64,000 bases of DNA from Ceratopteris richardii (GCA_020310875.1 CM035416.1:72871483-72935482); one strand, 5' to 3'; counted from the first letter of the stretch, positions 38,280 to 49,235 are shown. Notes: generated from the letters alone by a model not told the origin. A program made the numbers and translations.

Positions 38280-39086
38280 TCAACCATATCCAAGAAAAAT
38301 ACATTTCTTTGACTTATGGTCCAACTTTTGTCTAAGATTCTTGGGTATATGAACATATGCTTCACACCCAAAAACTCGAAGATGATCATAATATGGTGGC
38401 TTCCCTATCCATAACTCTTGTGCCACTTTCAAACCTTTGGCAGTACTAGTTGAAAGGTTAATCACATGAACTGCAGCCAATACTGCTTTTGCCCAAAAAC
38501 CTTGTGAGAGGTTTGCATGATGCAACGTAGAGACTACTCTATCTTGAATAGTTCTATTTATCCTCCCAGCAACACCATTCTGTATTGGGGTATAAGGAGC
38601 TGTAAACTCTCTACGAATCCCTCTAGACTGACAAAAAAGGTTGAATTCATGTGAGGTATACTCTCCCTCGTTATCTGAACGTAAAGCCTTAAGCTTAGTT
38701 CCTTTTTCAGTCTCAACTAAAGCAAACCATTTTTTGAAAGTAGGGAATACCTCATCCTTTGATTTGATAGGATATACCCAAACTTTTCTAGTAGCATCAT
38801 CTATGAAAGTGACAAAGTAAAGAGAACCACCTAAGGACCTGGTCGACATAGGACCACACACATCTGTATGAACAAGATGTAAAGGCTGAATTGAAGAGTT
38901 AATGTGCATTCTATGCACATTTCTAGTTTGCTTTCCATATTGACAATGCTCACAAAATGAAAAATCAAAGAAAGATAACACAGGTAAGTAACCAGAAGGA
39001 GAAAGATTTTCCATTCCACTACAAGATATATGGCCCAAATGACCATGCCAAATACAAGCGATATGTTGTTCAATAACAGCTAACAA
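38280..39086 (-). pseudogene. Copia B gag-pre-integrase and integrase
   Basis: A 268-residue open frame. The zinc segment is WHGHLGHIS...CEHCQYGK (H-H-C-C). The core has HTDVCGPM (first Asp) and LRSDNEGEYTS (second Asp). The catalytic Glu position reads NGVAGRINRTI, where active copia integrases have NGVAERKNRT, so the third catalytic residue is Gly. FWAKAVLAAVHVINLSTSTAKG and HLRVFGCEAYVHIPKNLRQKLD follow. The frame is open but the enzyme should be dead. Confidence 0.88.
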
Positions 39087-39095
39087 GTGTTCTTT

Positions 39096-39530
39096 CTATG
39101 ATACAAATAATGGATAAAGTGAGCCAACTTTATTTGCTTTTGCAATAACCGTATTGCCCTTTGATATGCAAAAGGACTGAGCATAGAAGACCACCTTGTA
39201 ACCAAGGTCATCAAGTTGACCAACTGACATCAAACCGCATGATAACTGAGGTACATGGCGTACATTATGCATAGTAAATTTTGAACCATCAATGAATTGC
39301 ACAACCACATCTCCAATCCCCACAACATCACACTGGTAAGAGTCACCAAGTCTCATGGTACCAAGAGACTTTGCTGAATAATTAGAGAACCATTCTCTAT
39401 GTGGTTTCACATGGAAAGAAGCATCAGAATCTAGCAGCCAGGTGTGGGAAAGAGAATCATCCATAAGAGCCTCAATTGGCACAGTACTATCAAGTGTCAA
39501 CACATCAGCATCATCAGAAATAGCATTAAT
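39096..39530 (-). pseudogene. Copia B protease
   Basis: The active-site motif reads WLLDSDASFHV instead of LDSGASFHV, so the Gly of D-S-G is replaced by Asp. Downstream NVRHVPQLSCGLMSVGQLDDLG is the usual segment linking protease to the pre-integrase domain. The plus-strand relative at 47977-48174 still has LDSGA. Confidence 0.85.
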
Positions 39531-40452
39531 TTATTCAATCTTCACAGTCAAAGTAGATGGTGCAAGTAATTGTTTAACATGCCCATCAACACTTTGTCCT
39601 TTACCTTTAGCATTCTTTAATGCATAACAGTCTTTCTTCGTGTGTCCTTTCTTATGACAATAATGGCATTCGATATCCCTCTTCCTTGATTTACTTCTAC
39701 TCTTATTCCGTTGACCATTCTTTTCCTTGTTCTTGCTCCTGTCACGTTGTTGATTCTTTCCTTGGTAAGAATCATGAACATTATGCATCTCCACTCTGAG
39801 TGCCAACCATAGATTTTCTACGAATCTCCTTACTCAAGAGTGCTCCACATATGTCATCATAGACGAGTTTACCACCAGGTGCACTATTGCTAATAGATGT
39901 GCAAAACGTATCCCATGATGATGGCAAGGTGCATAACAGCAATACTGCTTTCATTTCATTATCCATATCCATTTTTTGAACCTGTAACTAAGAGAATATA
40001 GCATCAAACTCATTTAGATGAGCAACAACACTATCTGTGTCCTTCATACAAAGGTCATATAATTTTCTCATCAAATAGACTTTATTTGATGCCGTCTCTT
40101 TTTCATATGTATTGCATAACTTCTTCCAAAGCTCCTCTACACTTTCACAATCTAATATTGTAAAGTAAACATTATCTGCCAGGTGTAAGTGAATGGTAGA
40201 CCTGGCCATTTCATCTAACTCATCCCAATCATCTTCATCCATGTCAGCATACTTCTTTGAAATTCCATTTATTGGCTTCCATTGCCTCCTTTGAATTAGC
40301 ACATCTTTAATCTAATTCTTCCATAGAGAAAAGTTTGTGCCATCAAATTTTCGGATCTCAAAATGGTCTTTGCCCTGCAAGTCATAGCTCCTCCTCGGAA
40401 CACTAGCACTAGACCTTGATCCACTAGATGTGCCTGAGACCTTTGATGCCAT
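39531..40452 (-). pseudogene. Copia B gag with zinc knuckle (interrupted)
   Basis: Gag starts at the ATG at 40452. An in-frame TAG follows the motif FDGTNFSLWKN. The body continues in 39988-40302 (DWDELDEMARSTIHLHLADNV, LWKKLCNTYEKETASNKVYLMRKLY), meets another stop near 39990 and continues at 39781-39972 (MKAVLLLCTLPSSWDTF). A frame change leads to CHYCHKKGHTKKDC, a CX2CX4HX4C knuckle in a Lys/Arg/Ser-rich region. Confidence 0.87.
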
Positions 40453-41661
40453 GATGGTAGAGAACTGAATAGAATGATAATGGAGCTAGAAGAATCCGAA
40501 CACCAACGAATAAGTGTATCAAGGAGTAAATCAACCACTATATAGTTGACAAAACCAAAGATGTGGAAAAAATTTTCCAGAGTATCCTCTGTAGAATGAG
40601 CCTATGAACAGTGTCAAAATATCATAAAACTGCAAGTACTGACATGTTTTCCTGCATAGTGAAGCACTGACTCCATTGCATATAATCAGTTACCCAATAG
40701 AAGCCAACTAGGCTTATCCAGCCCCTATGAACAACTATCATACATCTCCTATGGCGAGGTTGGGTAAGTCGTCCACTTGCATCAACGAAGAGACCCCAAC
40801 ATCTGGGTGTCTCCCAGTTAAGAAAACCTCACCACGGCCCTCTGCATCAAACGTAAAAGGCTTTATGCAAAGAACGTAATTGCTATATCAATGACTACAT
40901 GGACGTACATAAGCGGTATCCAAAGAAGTGTACATGGTGTGTATGTGCTCAATGTATGCAGTAAAATGACAGTAAAACGTTGAATGCACAACCCAAAAAC
41001 TAGCCAATAACACCTGCAAGTGTTTGTCAACTCTGATGTTTTAGGCTCAAAAAACCTGCATAAATTTGCAGTGGTTGCTCCCACCAAAACTGAAACCTTT
41101 CGAGAAACCTGTAGATTTACGAGTGTGGCTGAAAACACAGCCCCAAAGGTTGATATTTATTGTCAGAGAAGTACAAATAACAGTCTTCTTGATGTTCTTT
41201 GACCTATGTGAAGAGAACTATGTGCGAAAGTACTCTAAAACAGCTCCAAAAGACACCCCAAAAATGCTTAAAAAATAGGCTTTGAAAGCAAAGAATGAAG
41301 CTTTGAGGGACCAAAACATGTTCAAGGTAATGCCAACCTTAGTCTTTCCCCTTCTTCAGACACCACAAGAGTGTAGCTTAATGGCAAGAGATTGCCACGG
41401 TTAAGCGAGCTCCGGGGGGAACAGTATTGGGATGGGTGACCTCTCGGGAAGTAACGGGAACCTCTATATTCCTTGATCGTTGAGGTCCTCCCTCACGCGT
41501 AGCCAACGGCGCCAACGATGACTTCGATGACTCGGATGACAAGGTATGCCAAGGTCTATGCCTTGGTCGCCGTCTTAGTCGTAAGCCTTGGAGAAAGGGG
41601 GAGAGGGGGGGGGGATGCTCGCTTCGCTTGCACAAAAGTAACAAAGCTTTTGTGTCGAACT
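40453..41661 (-). other. Leader region of copia B
   Basis: About 1.2 kb lie between the presumed PBS and the gag ATG. This is long for a copia leader. It contains the 5S rRNA-like segment at 41399-41456 (opposite strand), so it may include an older insertion. No open frame of note. Confidence 0.5.
41399..41456 (+). repeat. 5S rRNA-like segment
   Basis: GGTTAAGCGAGC followed by GGGATGGGTGACCTCTCGGGAAGT resembles the internal control region and 3' half of plant 5S rRNA (AGTTAAGCG and GGATGGGTGACC are hallmarks). Only about 60 bases match, and the 5' part of 5S rRNA is not present. Upstream, TAGCTTAATGG resembles an A-box. It could be a 5S-derived SINE fragment or a Cassandra-like relic rather than a functional 5S gene. 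Confidence 0.5.
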
Positions 41662-41673
41662 GCTCTGATACCA
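41662..41673 (-). other. Primer-binding site of copia B
   Basis: The minus strand reads TGGTATCAGAGC, tRNA-Met type, one base inside the presumed LTR border at 41675. Confidence 0.78.
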
Positions 41674-41674
41674 G

Positions 41675-42005
41675 TGAAGTATATCAATGGCGATGCACCA
41701 CAGTGCGCTCTCCTTCTCACGAGATCCACGATGATATCCTCGGAGTAGAAAACCGAGCTCCTAAAGGCTACACACGGTACTCCGCACAGAGACTGTAGAA
41801 TACGCAAAAAACACAGTACACAGGGAGCATGAAGACAGACATCTAAGGTCTTACAAATGCGGTTGAACTTATAGTCTTTGACTGACCAGGCCACTATATG
41901 TTTTCTTAAAGAACATATACAAATAAGTGTCCAGTGGCCATTTGGCATTTCACATGGACACTAACGGTAACAATCTATAAAACATGTAGTAAAAATATCT
42001 CATCA
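41675..42005 (-). repeat. Probable 5' LTR of copia B
   Basis: It starts TGAAGTATATC next to the PBS and may end at CATCA near 42005; on the minus strand this gives TGATGAGATATT, a copia-like LTR start. The outer border is inferred, because no second LTR was found. Confidence 0.5.
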
Positions 42006-42115
42006 ATACCTATATGCACCACAAATGGTGAGTTATATGTAGCCTCACAAGATGGTATTGTACTCGATGTTCTTTGTTTATAGTCAAAGACCTCATAAAT
42101 ACAACTTTGTAGCAT

Positions 42116-42131
42116 ACATAGCTAGGGAGTT
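42116..42131. repeat. Target-site duplication of the SINE (left copy)
   Basis: ACATAGCTAGGGAGTT is repeated exactly at 42438-42453. A 16-bp duplication is typical of LINE-machinery insertion. Confidence 0.92.
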
Positions 42132-42437
42132 TTTTATTTTTTTAATGGAGGTTCAGCCGAGGACTACTCCTCTAGGTTTTAACTTTGAATTTGCAATTGT
42201 ACAAGGAAGGGCATAATACCCATGGGACTCCCCTTATCCCACAAGAAAAGGGGTTTTACATAGCTAGGTTAAATTGCGGTCACGACTATCGCGAGGTAGG
42301 ACAAACGGTGGCACATCAGCCACAAGATACAACTTTCCATGTTAAACATGCCCCTTACATATTGCCGATGGGGGTTGAACACTCGTCCTTGCCTCAAGAG
42401 GCAAGAGGCCCAACCACTCGGGCAAACAGCCTGGGAC
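42132..42437 (-). mobile_element. tRNA-related SINE with intact target duplication
   Basis: About 306 bp on the minus strand. The head reads CCGAGTGGTTGGGCC (A-box-like, as in Ser/Leu-type tRNAs) and, about 45 bases later, GTGTTCAACCCCC (B-box-like), so it could carry an internal Pol III promoter. The tail ends in an A-rich stretch (TTAAAAAAATAAAAAA). There are no open frames. A 3' portion of a diverged relative lies at 43325-43455. Confidence 0.85.
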
Positions 42438-42453
42438 ACATAGCTAGGGAGTT

Positions 42454-42969
42454 AGATGAAGCTATCAGACATTTCATAACATCTACTATTTTTTTCTTTT
42501 CCTTTTTAGGCATATGAATTTGGTTGTAATCGGTAGAACCGCCAAGAAAACTGTACACCTGTACCTTGGCTATTGAATCAAGAATCATCTACGAAAAAAA
42601 GCTAATGGAAATATAGCCGTTATTGCTGCTCCATTAAGCGTGCACTTTAGTTTTGCCATTGTTTTTTAAAGTACAATGAGAATGGGTGAAAGCCATTCCA
42701 CATTCTCCAACAGATATATATATATATATAAGCCTTGCATTTAAAAGCTTGTTTATCTTGTTTAGCTGGCATTCCTATGATATTGTTGTTGCTTTACTTT
42801 CAGATTGATAACATGTTGACAAAGTGTTGATTTGCATCCTTAATATGTAGCAACATACATGAGCAATTAGAGGATGGAAAAGCAGCAAATGTTACAAAAT
42901 GAATATATTTCTCACCATAAAAGATTTTCTTCTCAAAAATGATCTTTCTTCCCAATGATAGGTATCAAC
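42454..42969. other. Unassigned DNA with a (TA)n microsatellite
   Basis: A TA dinucleotide run occupies about 42714-42731. No gene or domain recognised. Confidence 0.5.
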
Positions 42970-43026
42970 CTCTAGCCAAAAAGAAATAATTTTTACAGTT
43001 TGGAATCACAAAAAAATCTATCTGGA
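42970..43026 (+). repeat. Left arm of a roughly 55-bp inverted repeat
   Basis: It contains TTTGGAATCACAAAAAAATC. The reverse complement occurs at 44169-44226 with a few differences. See the right arm. Confidence 0.75.
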
Positions 43027-43324
43027 CATGGAAAGTAATTGAACCAATTGCCTACCTGTACAAAAAAAAAAAGACTTTATTCTAGGGTGCATCATTGTAT
43101 CCATCCAACATCCACCCCTCTAAAGTTTTTGCTCCTTCACAAACGTTTAGGCATTTTGTTTGCACCTAGCATAATATTATTATTTGTTTGCTGGATTGGT
43201 AGGAAATCATCTTCTACAATAGAGATAGTGGGAGCGTATTTCTTTGGAATGGTTGGAGTAATTTAAAAAAAAAAAAAAATCAAACATGTGCGATAGTATT
43301 GAAATACACAATGTGAGTGATAAT

Positions 43325-43455
43325 ACATAGTATTTTTTTAAAAAGGAAGTTCAGCAAGAACCTAATTTTCCACACTTTAATTAATAGAAAGAACAATTGT
43401 ACAAGTGAACAGTCCTAGCACTCATGGGACCCCCGAATCCCACAAAGCAAGGGCA
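43325..43455 (-). repeat. SINE 3' fragment (diverged)
   Basis: It shares GTTCAGC..., CAATTGTACAAG and CATGGGAC-CCC-ATCCCACAA blocks in order with the SINE at 42132-42437. It lacks the tRNA-like head. Confidence 0.55.
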
Positions 43456-43799
43456 ACTTAAAACTTGTTAGAAGACATTACAAAGAAAATTGATAACTCT
43501 TTTGTCCCCCTCATGGGGTCCACTTACTTTTAATCTTGTTGCTCTCAATAAAAAACACTCTATGATATCTAAAAGGCAGGAGACTCTTACAATTGGAAAT
43601 TCTTTTGCCTAAAAGGAAAAGATGATTGAGTGAAATTGTAATTAAATTAGAGCCAACATACCCAAACTGGTAGGGTCTAAATCTGTATCCATTGACCATG
43701 TTTGAAAAAACTCCCCCTTCATGATCCTGTAATGAATAACTAGCTAGCTTGAGTTGTTCCACATTCTTCAATGCACCTATCTTAAACAATGTGATCATG

Positions 43800-44150
43800 C
43801 CAATTGGGCAAAAAATAAATTAATGTCTAGCAAATCATCCATGTGATCTTCCAGCATTTTTTGATTGAGGTACTTGTCTATACCATGCTCTTGCTTGGTC
43901 CTATGCATAATCGAATAATCAAATTCTTGCATTAGCAAAACCCACCTAGCTAGTCGACCCAACAAATGAGGCTTTTTACCAACAAAATGGGAACCTGGTG
44001 ATCCACATGAATTACCACTTTATTGGCAAATAGATAATGTAGGTGGTTCTGCATTTCCAATTTGTTAAACTTTATGTGGATCGATAGCAATCCCTTCCTT
44101 ACTGATAATATTCCCTAAAAAAAGAAGCCCCTTTTTATTGTAAAAGTACA
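43800..44150 (-). pseudogene. Ty3/gypsy RT end and RNase H relic (minus)
   Basis: The minus strand reads FLGNIISKEGIAIDPHKV at about 44080-44130, the RT thumb/connection motif, then HYLFANKVVIHVDHQVP and LLVKSPH-type RNase H sequence with RW-L-L-EFDY-like remains to 43860. There is no long open frame. It is an old relic. Confidence 0.6.
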
Positions 44151-44168
44151 TAATGGATATATAACTTT

Positions 44169-44226
44169 CCAGATAGATTTTTTGTGATTCCAAATTGTAA
44201 AACTTGTTTCTTTCTTGCTAGATATT
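44169..44226 (-). repeat. Right arm of the inverted repeat
   Basis: It contains GATTTTTTGTGATTCCAAAT, the reverse complement of 42970-43026. It lies next to the gypsy RT relic on the minus strand. Confidence 0.75.
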
Positions 44227-44269
44227 TCATATGGCTAAAAAAGGAAAAGGAAAAAATAGTAGCTGTGCT

Positions 44270-44405
44270 GTTATGACCATCATATTGAGGAATGCTCCAC
44301 AATTTCTTTTAGAACTAGGTAATGCACATTTTGGGCCTTTTTTGAATCGGTTTATAAAAGTTTTCCTCGATGATTTTGTTAGATATACTCAATACTCCAT
44401 CCACA
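44270..44405 (+). pseudogene. Ty3/gypsy RT catalytic-box relic (plus)
   Basis: The plus-strand frame reads FGPFLNRFIKVFLDDFVRYTQYS, a gypsy RT catalytic region with FLDD in place of YxDD. It is separated from its downstream partner (45160-45640) by about 750 bases of LTR-like DNA. Confidence 0.6.
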
Positions 44406-45159
44406 AGTGACCATGAATGATCCATTGGGCTCTAGATTGTAAGTTCTCCATTATGAGAGGAAGCCATTTTGAGAGCCCGAACATTTTCACAACCCTTAAT
44501 TCCAAGGTAGATGAGGTCTATGTGTGACTGTTGATGGTAATATATGATCTTCGTGAATCTAGCCATGGGGTTAGGTAATGCATACACTTTCGGGTCCATA
44601 GGCTTCCCTTCAAAGCAAAATTAAAGGCCTTGTGGCAATGCACAATTTCCCCATAGAATCTTAATGGGGGGAGTGCAAAGGGGGCTTCCCCCTTTTGTGG
44701 GGTCCAATGGGCCTATCCCCTTGGCCTGCATGGTTGAGATGGTAAGACGTGTAGTTGTGGAGATATTGTCTAGAATTATATTTTTCTACATATTTTGTCT
44801 CTCTTTACCATGTTCTTCTATATTGAATCCCATTGTAGAAGGTATATAAGCATGGCCTATGCAAGATTTACATATCATTGCACTGTAATAAGCCCTTTTA
44901 GAGTCTATCTGTTTAGATCACCATCTAAGCTCCGTATTGGGAGCACACGAATGGACAACAACATCTTTTTACTTGCATTCATGTTGGAAATTTGAGAATT
45001 TGAGCTCTCTATCTCTCAATCTACGACTCTCTAAGTCTTTGGTTTTCTCATCTCTATCTATTGTTCTATTTTGTTGTGCTATTTTTTGTTACAATTTTCT
45101 ATATAGCAAGTAAAAGGGAAGAGCATTGATATCATCTGGAGTTATGTTTGGAAAAAGAA
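44406..45159. other. LTR-like block interrupting a gypsy relic
   Basis: No open frame. From about 44650 to 45115 it shows LTR-like traits: a GGGGGGAGTGCAAAGGGGG start region, a TATA-like GGTATATAAGC near 44840 and pyrimidine-rich CTCTCTATCTCTC. It may be a solo LTR, but borders and target duplication could not be fixed. Confidence 0.35.
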
Positions 45160-45640
45160 AGAGTTCATATTATCCTTGAATCCAAAAAGGTGTACTTTTA
45201 CAATAAAAATGGGCTTTTTTTTAGGGAATACTATCAGTAAGGGATTGCTATCGACCCACATAAAGTTTAACAAATTGGAAATGCAGGACCACCTAAGATA
45301 GTGAAATAATTAATGCAATTTTTGGACCAAGTTAACTGGCATGGGAAATTTCTTAAATATATGGCATGTGGTTCCATATAGTTAACATAAATTGAAAAAG
45401 AAGAATAGACCTTTTGAATGGGGAGAGGAAAAGCAAAAAGCATTCAGTATACTGAAGGAAATGCTTACTATTGTGCCAATTTTGTCACCATGGAATTGGG
45501 CATTTCTATAATATGAATTTGTGGATGCATCCCATATAGCTATGGGATAAGTACAAATGTAGGAATATGATAAGGGCTAGTACAAGGCGATTTATTATGC
45601 TAACAAGTGAACTTGTTTGCAACTAGAACTATGTGATCAG
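45160..45640 (+). pseudogene. Ty3/gypsy RT-RNase H relic (plus)
   Basis: The plus strand reads CTFTIKMGFFLGNTISKGIAIDPHK, then KIVK-LMQFLDQVNWHGKF and the RNase H start FVDASHIAMG. Part of it (45185-45297) is the inverted counterpart of 44033-44145. Confidence 0.62.
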
Positions 45641-45964
45641 AGGTTCTCTTTTTGGTGTGATCGAGTCCAACTCTCTCCTCCTTAAAACTCTTTTTATCTG
45701 ATAATTTTTGGTTTAGTTCAATGTGCCTTATTTGCACTTCCTCATCCCTCTTAATCACTTTGGGATGAGGATGCAGACCTCTAGGTAGGATTGGGTTTTA
45801 TGTTTGTTTTCCTACTATATTGTCCACATATAGTTACATAATTTGCATATTGCAATAAATCACTAATTATTAAATTTTTCTTCCATAGAAAATAGTGATT
45901 ACATTGCCGCATACCACTCATTAAAACTATTCACACAAAGAGAGAGAGAGAGAGAGGAGAGAGG

Positions 45965-46008
<44 letters not shown>

Positions 46009-46277
46009 TTATTGGCAATCCCTTGGTAGATAGAGGAGACAAGCATGCTCAATTTTGTTATGTTGATGCTATCAACATTGTTGATGTACATAACGAGTGT
46101 CCTCTATTTTTCCTTGTTGTCATTGAGAGATGAATATGGTTTTTCACGCTATTTTGTGCCTTCTATATTCTTCTTTTTATTGAAAATATCTATATCGATT
46201 AGAAAATATCTATATCGATTCTTATTCTTTAGAAGCACTCAAGAGTAAGATATAAGAAAATGACACAAATCTAATAT
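45641..46277. other. Unassigned DNA with a (GA)n microsatellite
   Basis: An AG-repeat tract with minor interruptions occupies about 45941-46007. The rest shows no recognised domain. Confidence 0.6.
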
Positions 46278-46508
46278 ATGAATGTGTCACATAACCCTAG
46301 TAGGGGATGGTTGAACCACGCCTTAAGAGAGACCTCAACCATGGCCCAAGTGAATGGTCAAGTGGAATCAACAAACAAGCCTCTAGTTCAAATTTTGCAA
46401 TGGATGGTAGCAAACCATCAAAAAGATTGGGATAAAAATCAAATAGATGGTAGCAAACCATCAAAAAGATTGAGAAACGTGATTGACATGTATTGGACCT
46501 TAGAATAG
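46278..46508 (+). pseudogene. Ty3/gypsy integrase fragment
   Basis: It contains VNGQVESTNKPLVQILQWMV (the catalytic Glu context NGQxES). A 26-base block (ATGGTAGCAAACC...) is directly duplicated with a 43-base period (46404 and 46447), which breaks the frame relative to intact integrases. Confidence 0.65.
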
Positions 46509-46509
46509 T

Positions 46510-47025
46510 CTCCAAGCCTAGCTTCCCTATCTGCTTCGGGCTATCATCAATTTATCACCTCCAGATTGTCTTAACCTTTGGTTTGTGGGATACAAGGGCT
46601 CCCATGGATATTATCCCAATTGTTTTTTCAATCAATTCGTGCAACAATGGAGATTAAGTTTCGGCTGAAATTTCTCTTCTGTTTTTCTTTTTAAGTACAA
46701 ATTCATGGTTTTTATCCTACGACATCATTATGTGAACCTATATTTCGAACACAAAATCAGAGCTTGTTTGGGGATAGTTTTACCTCATGGGCTAGCTTTA
46801 CCAAGGCGTCGTGACACTAGAAGTGGGTAAAGAGGAGCAAAGACCATTAGTGAACAATAGGGGACATCGTGAATAGTCCTAGTTTACAAACAAACACTAC
46901 TTGTTTGCTTTCTAATCGCAAATTATATTCATCAAGAAAGACAACTAAGCTAAAATGCATCATCAGTTCTTATCTAATTTCCAAACAAGAAGTACAACTA
47001 GACAAGACCATTTGGGACTTCTTGC
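46510..47025. other. Unassigned DNA
   Basis: Nothing recognised on either strand. It is probably further decayed element sequence. Confidence 0.4.
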
Positions 47026-47292
47026 CTAAGAAGTTTCACTATCCATGTATTTAGATCGTGATGGGGATCTCAAAGACCTACTTGGTAGCTTTAGGTTTTT
47101 TGCTAAGTTATCCTTAAGTCTACACATTCCTTGAGGCCTTCTTCTACCATTGTTTATCTCTTGTGTAGAGTATCTATCAACGAAAAGGGAAATCATCTTA
47201 GCTTTGGAGGGGAGTTCTTTGGTGCGATACCAGGCAAGAACTCCCAAATGTAGCACCCCAACAAGGTGAAGAGGTGGAACGTCGAGGCCCAC
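47026..47292 (-). pseudogene. Gypsy A-type gag fragment (minus)
   Basis: The minus-strand frame includes ELPSKAKMISLFVDRYS and NLAKNLKLPS, alignable with ELPSQAKQVSLFLDGLLS and NLGEELELSK of gypsy A Gag. A short relic in a rearranged setting. Confidence 0.6.
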
Positions 47293-47319
47293 ATTCAGAC
47301 AGAGTGAGCTCCCCGCCTC

Positions 47320-47580
47320 AAGCAGGCTCTATCCTTGTAGACCAAAAGCCGAAAGATCTCTACATGTTACTAAAAGCTTATCAAGCCAAAATTGAGGTAG
47401 GCCCATGCTTGGAATAACATGAAAACTACTATAGTAGGATAGATTCTAAAATTGATGAGTATCCATGTTCTAGAGACTAATAAAATTTTCCAAATAAGAG
47501 CATTAATAGAAGTTTCTCAACTCTTATTTGGAAAAGTATCCCCGCTCACTTAATTGAGGATCCCTGAGAAAGAGTTTCAG
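47320..47580 (+). pseudogene. Gypsy A-type gag fragment (plus)
   Basis: The plus strand reads DLYMLLKAYQAKIEVGPCLE, alignable with DLDMMFRAYQARIKEGPQVT of gypsy A ORF1. Its orientation is opposite to the fragment next to it, so at least one inversion or independent insertion took place. Confidence 0.6.
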
Positions 47581-47829
47581 GGTTGTGTAAACACCAAGGA
47601 AACACCTATGAAGGATTCACAAGATAAATCTTCCATAGCCATTAGTAATAGTGTGCCTAGAGACAAGCTTGTCTATAATGACAATGTGGTACACTTCTGA
47701 GTGACGAGATTCATAGGAAGTCTATTATTGCCACATAAAGTGGAGATGCATATATTGTCTATGACTTACCAAGGAAAGAATAAAACCCATTTTAGGAGCA
47801 AGATAGAGAAAAGAATGGTTCAACATGGA

Positions 47830-49235
47830 AAAATCATGAAAGAGTTACATTGAGTGTCATAATTGCCATAAGAAGGGACATATGAAGAAGGATTGTTATG
47901 TCTTGAAGAATGCCAAAGTTAAAGGACAGCATGTTGATGGGCATGTTAGAAGTTACCTACACCATCTACCTCATCTATGAAGTTACCTCATCTTGATCAG
48001 GCTCTTATGGTCGATTCCCTGTCACATGCATGGGTACTAGATTCTGGTGCTTTTTCTCATGTAACATCACATAGAGAGTGGTTCTCTAGCTATGCAACAA
48101 AGTCTCTTGGTGCAATGAGGCTAGGTGACTCTTACCAATGTGATGTTTTGGGGATTGAAGATGTGGTTGTGTAATTTACTAATGGTTCACAATTTACCAT
48201 GCATAATGTATGCCATGTGCCTCAGCTTTCATGCAATTTGATGTTAGTTGGTCAACTTGATGACCTTGGCTAAAAAGTGGCTTCTATGCTCAATCCTTTT
48301 GCATTTCAAAAGGCAATGTGGTTATTTCTAAAGGAATTAAAGTTGGCTCACTTTACCCATTTTTGTATCTTAGAAAGAACACTTGTTAACTATCATTGAA
48401 CAACATATGTCTTGTATACGGTATGGCCTTTTGGCGACATATCTCGTAGTGGAATGGAAAGTCTTTCCCATTATGGCTACTTAGCTATGTTATCTTTTTC
48501 AAATTTTTAATTTAGTGAGCATTGTCAATATGGAAAGCAAGTAGTAATGTCCTTAGAATACACATTGACTCTTCAATTGAGCAATTAAATCTTGTTCATA
48601 GAGATGTGTGTGTTCCTATACCCACTAGGTAATTAGGTGGGTTGTCACTTTTATAGATGATGCTACTAGAAAATTTTGAGTTTGATCTATCAAGTTTAAG
48701 GATGAGGCATTCCCTACTTTCAAAAAATGACTTGCTTCAATAGGGATTGAGAAGGGAACCAAGCTTACGGCTTTATATTTAGATAATGGAGGTGAGTATA
48801 GTTCCCATGAATTCAGCCATTCTTTTTTATGTAGAGGAATTTGGGGAGAGTGTATACCTCCTTATATCCTAGTAGAGAACATTGTAGCTAAAAGGATAAA
48901 TAGAGAACATTGTAGCTAAAAGGATAAATAGAACTATTAAGCATATAGTAGTTTCTATGTTGCATCATGCAAAACTTTCACAAGGCTTTTTGGGAAGAAG
49001 CAATGTTGACAACGATTCATGTCATTAACCTTTCACCAAAATGATTGATAGTGGCACAAGAGTTATGGATAGGTAGCTACCACACTATGATCACCACTGA
49101 GTATTTGGTTATGAATCATACATCCATGTTCCAAAGAACTTGAGATGAAAGTTGGACTACAAATCTAGGAAATGCATTTTTCTTGGATATGGAAGAGATG
49201 GGTAGTTTGGATATTGTTTATGGGATCCTAAAACA
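47830..49235 (+). pseudogene. Copia B relic, first part (plus strand)
   Basis: The order is zinc knuckle CHNCHKKGHMKKDC (about 47857), protease WVLDSGAFSHVTSHREWFS with GAMRLGDSYQCDV (47977-48174), pre-integrase and integrase remnants (for example MHNVCHVPQLSCN and the FLGYGRDG segment near 49180) in many frames. A 30-base block near 48880-48925 is directly repeated. It continues after gypsy B at 57856. Confidence 0.8.

Larger units (their letters stand above)
38064..42005 (-). mobile_element. Copia B: decayed Ty1/copia element, 3' part cut off by gypsy A
   Basis: In minus-strand order it shows a probable 5' LTR (41675-42005), a tRNA-Met-type PBS (41662-41673), a 1.2-kb leader, gag (from 40452), zinc knuckle, protease, gag-pre-integrase and integrase. 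Gypsy A inserted just downstream of the integrase. The RT-RNase H half and 3' LTR are not recognised on the far side (20885-21105), so they were lost or moved by earlier events. The same family occurs on the plus strand at 47830-58015. Confidence 0.82.

Noticed and set aside
41399..41456. Functional 5S rRNA gene
   Set aside because: Only about half of the 5S length is recognisable and the 5' half and terminator context are missing.
45941..46007. (GA)n tract as a GAGA-type promoter element
   Set aside because: It is a plain dinucleotide microsatellite with no gene downstream.
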